DNA of 43,910 nucleotides from Candidatus Gastranaerophilales bacterium (GTDB lineage Bacteria > Cyanobacteriota > Vampirovibrionia > Gastranaerophilales > Gastranaerophilaceae): contig CALVAL010000007.1 in assembly GCA_944325535.1 (NCBI GenBank), forward strand, positions 1-43,910, written 5' to 3'. The notes beneath the pieces are model-generated. The model did not search any database and was not told the origin of the DNA. It saw nothing but the letters and a program-made list of their open reading frames with translations. Positions 40,233-43,910 of this stretch are shown one piece after another. Made by a program: the position numbers and the translations under genes. The number at the start of each line of letters is the position of its first letter. Position 1 is the stretch's first letter.

Positions 40233-42095
40233 TTATTCTTTAGATTTTTCACTAGAATTAGCTTCTGCATTTTGAGTTTCTTCAGTTTGTCCTTGTTCAT
40301 TTTGTGAAGAAAGTTGAGTAACGATTTGTGCTAATTCGTCTTTTGACTTAGCATTATCAATTGCTTTTTCATATTCTTGATATATTGCTAAATTCTCATC
40401 TATCATTGCTAATTGGTCCTTAGCTTCTTCTTTAGAGAGTTCTTGTCCGAATAAAAATGGAGCTGAATACTGTGGATTAATCATTTGATTTCCATATGCT
40501 ACTGCATATAATTCCGGACGTTTTAGAGTTGCTTTCATAAATCTTATACCATATCCAGGACTATTACCACCTATAGCTATTTGGTAATTATTTTTACGAT
40601 AAGTAGAAGGCTTCCATATTGACCTTGTTTGAGTTGCTGCATTTGGCACATATTCATTTAATGCAGATGCATTCATTGTAGGATCTTTTGCAAGCTTTCT
40701 CATTACAGCAGCTTTTAATTCAACAATATCGTTCATACCCTTTTGATAAGCTTTTTGATTTTTTACCATACCATCCATAAATGATTTATATTCACTTGGA
40801 CTAATGCTTCTTCCATAAATTTCATAATTTCCAGCTGCATCTTGAGTGTATCCTTTCATTCTTTCAATCACTTTTGTTGCAGAATTTTCTGTAAGAAGCT
40901 TGTCAAAATCAGCTTTTGATTTAACATTACCCAAATTTCTTAACTCTAATTTATTTTTATTCAATAAGAATTTTTGTTCCCTTAATAAGGCAATCTTATT
41001 TTGTTCAGAAAGTGGAGTTGCTAATAATTCTGCATCAATAGCATCCATCTCATTTTGAATTTTAGCTTCCATATTCTTAATTTTTTCATCGTATTTATGC
41101 TTATAGTTATTAAAATTCTTAATACCATTACTTACCCTTTGCCACCAAACTTTAGCTGCACCGGAAGCACCACCACCAGCTATATTAACAGCTGCAATAT
41201 CTGTTCTTACAGCATTTGAAGTTGCTCTAAAAGCATTTACTGTTATATCACGTCCAAAGTTTGAAGCAGCTTCAATAGTTTTACCGACTAGACCAGATCT
41301 AGATGTAGCTGCACTAGCTTTTGCCATAGTAACACCTGGTGTAGTTGTAGCAGATGTTGCAGCACCAACTCTCAAGCTTTTACCTAAACCTCTTAGACCA
41401 AACAATGATAATGCTGTAGTCAATGCATTTGTACAAATATCTTGTTGTGCCTTATCTTTTTCAGCATCTGTTTTGGCGTTTTTAAGTTGAGAAACACCTT
41501 TTGCTATACCAATGCCACCTAAAGCAACTCCACCTGCTAGCATTCCATATCCAATAATTGGACCAACTACTGGTATAAAGCTTGCTCCTACTGCTGCAGT
41601 TGTTATTGCAACATTTTTAAGACACTTTTTCCAATTCCAAGAACCATCTTTTTCTATACCTACAAGACCTTTACCAATATTTACAACTGCAGTTCCTGCA
41701 TTAGAAAGCCAACGTCCAGCTTTTGTAAAAAAACTATCTTCCTTTGTTCGTTTTGCAACGATAGAACTTGTGCCTGTTTTTTTATCTGTATTATTTTCTA
41801 TATCCTTTTTTGTAGTCTCTAAATCTTTTATTGTAGTATCTAGTCCTAGAGTTTTTTTGACTTCTTCTTTATCTTTTTCTAACTGAGCTGTATCTAATGT
41901 AGCTTGATGAGCCTTCGCTTTTTCAGCACGTTCTTTTTCTAGACGCTTTTTATAATCTTCATAACTTTCATTTACAGTTGAAGTACTAGAAGAGGATGTT
42001 GAAGAAAATCCTCCCCAAGGATTCCCAAATGTTCCACTAAAGGCTCCAGTTCCAACCATGCCAGCAGGTAGTTGTATGTTCATAAAGTTTGTCAT
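40233..42095 (-). CDS. Large orphan protein with a Gly/Ala-rich hydrophobic segment
   Basis: A 620-residue protein without recognised family. From the N-terminus: a Gly/Ser/Thr-rich flexible part (1-45); a charged coiled coil (46-110); a short hydrophilic part; a Gly/Ala-rich hydrophobic region (about 165-205, with AITTAAVGASFIPVVGPIIGYG) that could insert in a membrane as a hairpin; a further Ala/Gly/Thr-rich part (about 220-310); a long helix (about 335-400); and an acidic Gln/Glu-rich tail. No cleavable signal peptide. The Gly-zipper hydrophobic pair recalls pore-forming or phage/secretion-associated proteins, but nothing confirms that. AAAAAGGGA lies 7 bases before ATG 42095. It converges with the U32 gene with no base between the two stops. 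Confidence 0.75.
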   Translation of the reverse strand: MTNFMNIQLPAGMVGTGAFSGTFGNPWGGFSSTSSSSTSTVNESYEDYKKRLEKERAEKAKAHQATLDTAQLEKDKEEVKKTLGLDTTIKDLETTKKDIENNTDKKTGTSSIVAKRTKEDSFFTKAGRWLSNAGTAVVNIGKGLVGIEKDGSWNWKKCLKNVAITTAAVGASFIPVVGPIIGYGMLAGGVALGGIGIAKGVSQLKNAKTDAEKDKAQQDICTNALTTALSLFGLRGLGKSLRVGAATSATTTPGVTMAKASAATSRSGLVGKTIEAASNFGRDITVNAFRATSNAVRTDIAAVNIAGGGASGAAKVWWQRVSNGIKNFNNYKHKYDEKIKNMEAKIQNEMDAIDAELLATPLSEQNKIALLREQKFLLNKNKLELRNLGNVKSKADFDKLLTENSATKVIERMKGYTQDAAGNYEIYGRSISPSEYKSFMDGMVKNQKAYQKGMNDIVELKAAVMRKLAKDPTMNASALNEYVPNAATQTRSIWKPSTYRKNNYQIAIGGNSPGYGIRFMKATLKRPELYAVAYGNQMINPQYSAPFLFGQELSKEEAKDQLAMIDENLAIYQEYEKAIDNAKSKDELAQIVTQLSSQNEQGQTEETQNAEANSSEKSKE

Positions 42096-42179
42096 AAATA
42101 TCCCTTTTTAATATCCTATATTCATAAAAAGTATTCTTTTTACTAAAAATTGACTTATTATTAAGAAATGTAAAGACTA

Positions 42180-42206
42180 TTTACATAATTTTGTTTTTGA
42201 TATACT
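42180..42206 (+). promoter_or_regulatory. Promoter giving a leaderless era transcript
   Basis: TTTACA (42180-42185) and TATACT (42201-42206), 15 bases apart. The ATG at 42213 is the seventh base after the -10, the expected transcription start, and no ribosome binding site is present. Confidence 0.5.
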
Positions 42207-42212
42207 TAAAAT

Positions 42213-43106
42213 ATGAAGTGTGGATTTGTTACAATATTAGGTCGTCCTAATGTTGGAAAGTCTACTCTTTTGAATCAGATATTGGGTCAAAAGATAGTCA
42301 TTACAACAGATAAGGCACAGACAACGAGAAAAAGAATTAAGGGAATATTAACAGATGAGAATGGACAAATAATTTTTGTCGACACTCCTGGTGTACATCG
42401 TCCACTTAATAAGCTTGGAGAGTTTTTGCTAGATGAAGTAAAGGTAGCTGTTCCAGATGCGGATTTAATACTATTTCTAGTTGATGGAACAGAACCTGCG
42501 GGTAAAGGGGATAAATGGATAGTAGAAAATATTCTAAACAAAACCGATACCCCTGTAATATTAGTAATGAATAAGCTAGATAAAATTAAAAATCCACAAA
42601 AAATTGAAGAAAATTTAATAAGTTATAAAACTCTTTTTGATAAAAATATTCCACTTGTTCGAATTTCAGCAAAAACAGGTAGAAATAAAGATACATTAAT
42701 TTCAAATATTTTGAAAAAATTACCAGATGGAGAAAAATTATATCCTGATGATATTGTAACAGAAGAGAGCATGCGCTCTGTTACAGAAGAAATTATAAGA
42801 GAGAAAATTTTATTAAATACAAAAGATGAAATTCCACATTCTGTTGCCATTAAAATAGATAAGTATGAAGAAGATGAAAATATCGATAGAATATATGCAA
42901 CTATTTATTGTGAACAAAAAAGCCAAAAAGGAATTTTAATAGGGAAAGGAGGTAGCCTTCTTAAATTAATAGGTACTCAAGCGAGGGTTGAATTAGAAGA
43001 AATTACAGAGAAAAAAGTCTTTTTATCGCTTGAGGTCAAAGTAGAAAAAGACTGGAGAAAAAAAGATAATATCCTAAAAAAATTTGGATATAGACAAGAA
43101 GAATAG
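42213..43106 (+). CDS. era: GTPase Era
   Basis: A 297-residue essential GTPase for 30S subunit maturation. G1 GRPNVGKSTLLNQ (9-21), the switch region KAQTTRKRI, G3 VDTPGVHRP, G4 MNKLDKI and G5 ISAKTG are intact. The KH domain (about 210-290) has KGILIGKGGSLLKLIGTQAR, which binds the 3' end of 16S rRNA. The length is standard. It is convergent-free: upstream lies the start of the divergent 620-residue orphan, downstream the GH13 gene on the same strand (45 bases). Confidence 0.97.
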   Translation: MKCGFVTILGRPNVGKSTLLNQILGQKIVITTDKAQTTRKRIKGILTDENGQIIFVDTPGVHRPLNKLGEFLLDEVKVAVPDADLILFLVDGTEPAGKGDKWIVENILNKTDTPVILVMNKLDKIKNPQKIEENLISYKTLFDKNIPLVRISAKTGRNKDTLISNILKKLPDGEKLYPDDIVTEESMRSVTEEIIREKILLNTKDEIPHSVAIKIDKYEEDENIDRIYATIYCEQKSQKGILIGKGGSLLKLIGTQARVELEEITEKKVFLSLEVKVEKDWRKKDNILKKFGYRQEE

Positions 43107-43151
43107 CAAATTTTTTAAATTTAAAAATTAAAAAGAAAGTGTGTGTAAAAA

Positions 43152-43910
43152 ATGAGAATACAAAGAGTAGAGACATTAAATTTAAATAATTCAAAAAAAC
43201 AGAAAACAACAAATCCTAACTTTCAAAGGAATTGGGAAGAACATATAAGCTGGGGAGCAAATTATATAAAAGAGACGGGAAAAACTAATTTCAAACTATT
43301 TTCATTTCCTGATGCAAAAGCTGTATTCGTAGAAGTTGCAGATAAAGCTGCGATTGGTCTTTCAGGAATAAGAGAACGTTTAGTTAGCGTTATTGGCTTA
43401 GCTACAGCAGCGGCTACAGGTAAACAATGGATTTCCTCTATAGATAAAGACTCAAAGATTTACCCTATGGAAAATAAAGGTAATGGTATTTTTGAAGCTA
43501 ATAAAATAGATGCAAAACCTGATGATAAATATAGATTCGTTGTTGTTACAAAAGATAATGACATTAATTTAGTAAAAGATCCTTATGCAAAAAAACAAGA
43601 AAGCATTCAAGGTTGGAGTTCTATTTATGATAAAGATAAATACGAATGGAAAAATACAGATTGGCTAGAAGGAAAAGATCCTAGAAGGATTGTAAGAAAA
43701 CCTAACGAACCATTAAGAGGTCTCGAAAATTTGGTAATAAACGAAGTTAACATACCAACTCTTTCAAAAGAAGGAACATTTGAGGCTGCAAAAGCTCAAA
43801 TAGAAAAAATTGCAAATAATAAAACGGCTACTGCAATTGAAATTATGCCGGTAGAAAATACTTTTTCAAAACAGTGGGGCTATGATGGCGTAGATAAACT
43901 TGCTGTTAAT
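43152..43910 (+). CDS. Glycoside hydrolase family 13-like protein, N-terminal part
   Basis: 253 codons are visible; the frame is still open at the right edge. It starts at ATG 43152. A leader of about 45 residues (NSKKQKTTNPNFQRNWEEHI) precedes a carbohydrate-binding E-set (CBM48-like) domain (about 46-155: TNFKLFSFPDAKAVFVEVAD, YRFVVVTKDNDIN, VKDPYAKKQ). Then begins a (beta/alpha)8 barrel with VINEVNIPTLSKEGTFEAAK and TAIEIMPVEN...QWGYDGV. The last two blocks are the signature of TreZ/GlgB-type GH13 enzymes, which act on glycogen or malto-oligosaccharides. The usual 'YE(L/M)HVGTFT' motif is degenerate here, and the catalytic residues lie outside the window. Ribosome binding site weak. Confidence 0.8.
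   Translation, partial: MRIQRVETLNLNNSKKQKTTNPNFQRNWEEHISWGANYIKETGKTNFKLFSFPDAKAVFVEVADKAAIGLSGIRERLVSVIGLATAAATGKQWISSIDKDSKIYPMENKGNGIFEANKIDAKPDDKYRFVVVTKDNDINLVKDPYAKKQESIQGWSSIYDKDKYEWKNTDWLEGKDPRRIVRKPNEPLRGLENLVINEVNIPTLSKEGTFEAAKAQIEKIANNKTATAIEIMPVENTFSKQWGYDGVDKLAVN

Overview
The window is a compact, strongly AT-rich bacterial chromosome segment read with the standard genetic code (TAA, TAG and TGA all end clear housekeeping genes). Several traits point to a non-photosynthetic relative of the Cyanobacteria (Vampirovibrionia/Melainabacteria, probably a gut Gastranaerophilales-like lineage). These are the low GC, a Ycf45/R3H-like N-terminus at the left edge, a heptanucleotide short tandem repeat of the kind common in cyanobacteria, a pentapeptide-repeat protein, a flagellin in an otherwise fermentative-looking gene set, and several orphan proteins. 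The assignment is inference; no 16S or other decisive marker is present.

Layout, left to right. Positions 1-910 hold a partial R3H-like gene, a small orphan and rpmB. Positions 999-5994 are one tightly packed minus-strand signalling operon: a GAF/HD-GYP protein, an exported TPR protein, two LuxR-type response regulators and a pentapeptide-repeat protein, with no histidine kinase. A DPM1-like glycosyltransferase (plus) and glmU (minus) follow. Positions 8250-10822 are the classic translation/transcription block rpmG, tRNA-Trp, secE, nusG, rplK, rplA, ending in a strong terminator; rplK and rplA are each preceded by a hairpin of the same design, probably L1 autoregulation sites. Positions 10894-14194 (minus) carry a thioredoxin-fold protein without its cysteines, fabI, a flagellin gene, rnhA and a small HEAT-like protein. 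Then come speD (plus), a two-domain M16 peptidase (plus), tyrA-like and proA with a small upstream gene (minus), a GC-richer inverted-repeat element, tRNA-Arg(ACG), and an orphan gene cut by an in-frame amber codon.

Positions 21996-24592 (minus) hold a matrixin-like secreted protease overlapping purB, and two tandem exported coiled-coil paralogues. Positions 24685-26475 (plus) hold a WecG/TagA glycosyltransferase on an apparently leaderless transcript, the N-terminal half of transketolase and a cysteine-containing small protein. Positions 26472-28997 (minus) hold a SpoU methyltransferase, a Pro-aminopeptidase and a parvulin. Positions 29073-33647 are a complete tripartite drug-efflux locus (TolC-like, divergent from MarR-EmrA-EmrB) around a perfect 24-bp palindrome. 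Positions 33755-40232 (plus) hold an orphan coiled-coil protein behind a sigma-28-like promoter, ffh, pth, a TPR protein and an RlhA-like U32 protein. A 620-residue orphan (minus), era (plus, apparently leaderless) and the start of a GH13-like glycosidase finish the window.

Most of the window is ordinary core genome. The least ordinary parts are the paired rplK/rplA leaders, the inverted-repeat element at about 20148-20299, the kinase-less signalling operon, the sigma-28-like site in front of the orphan at 33755, and the amber-interrupted gene.
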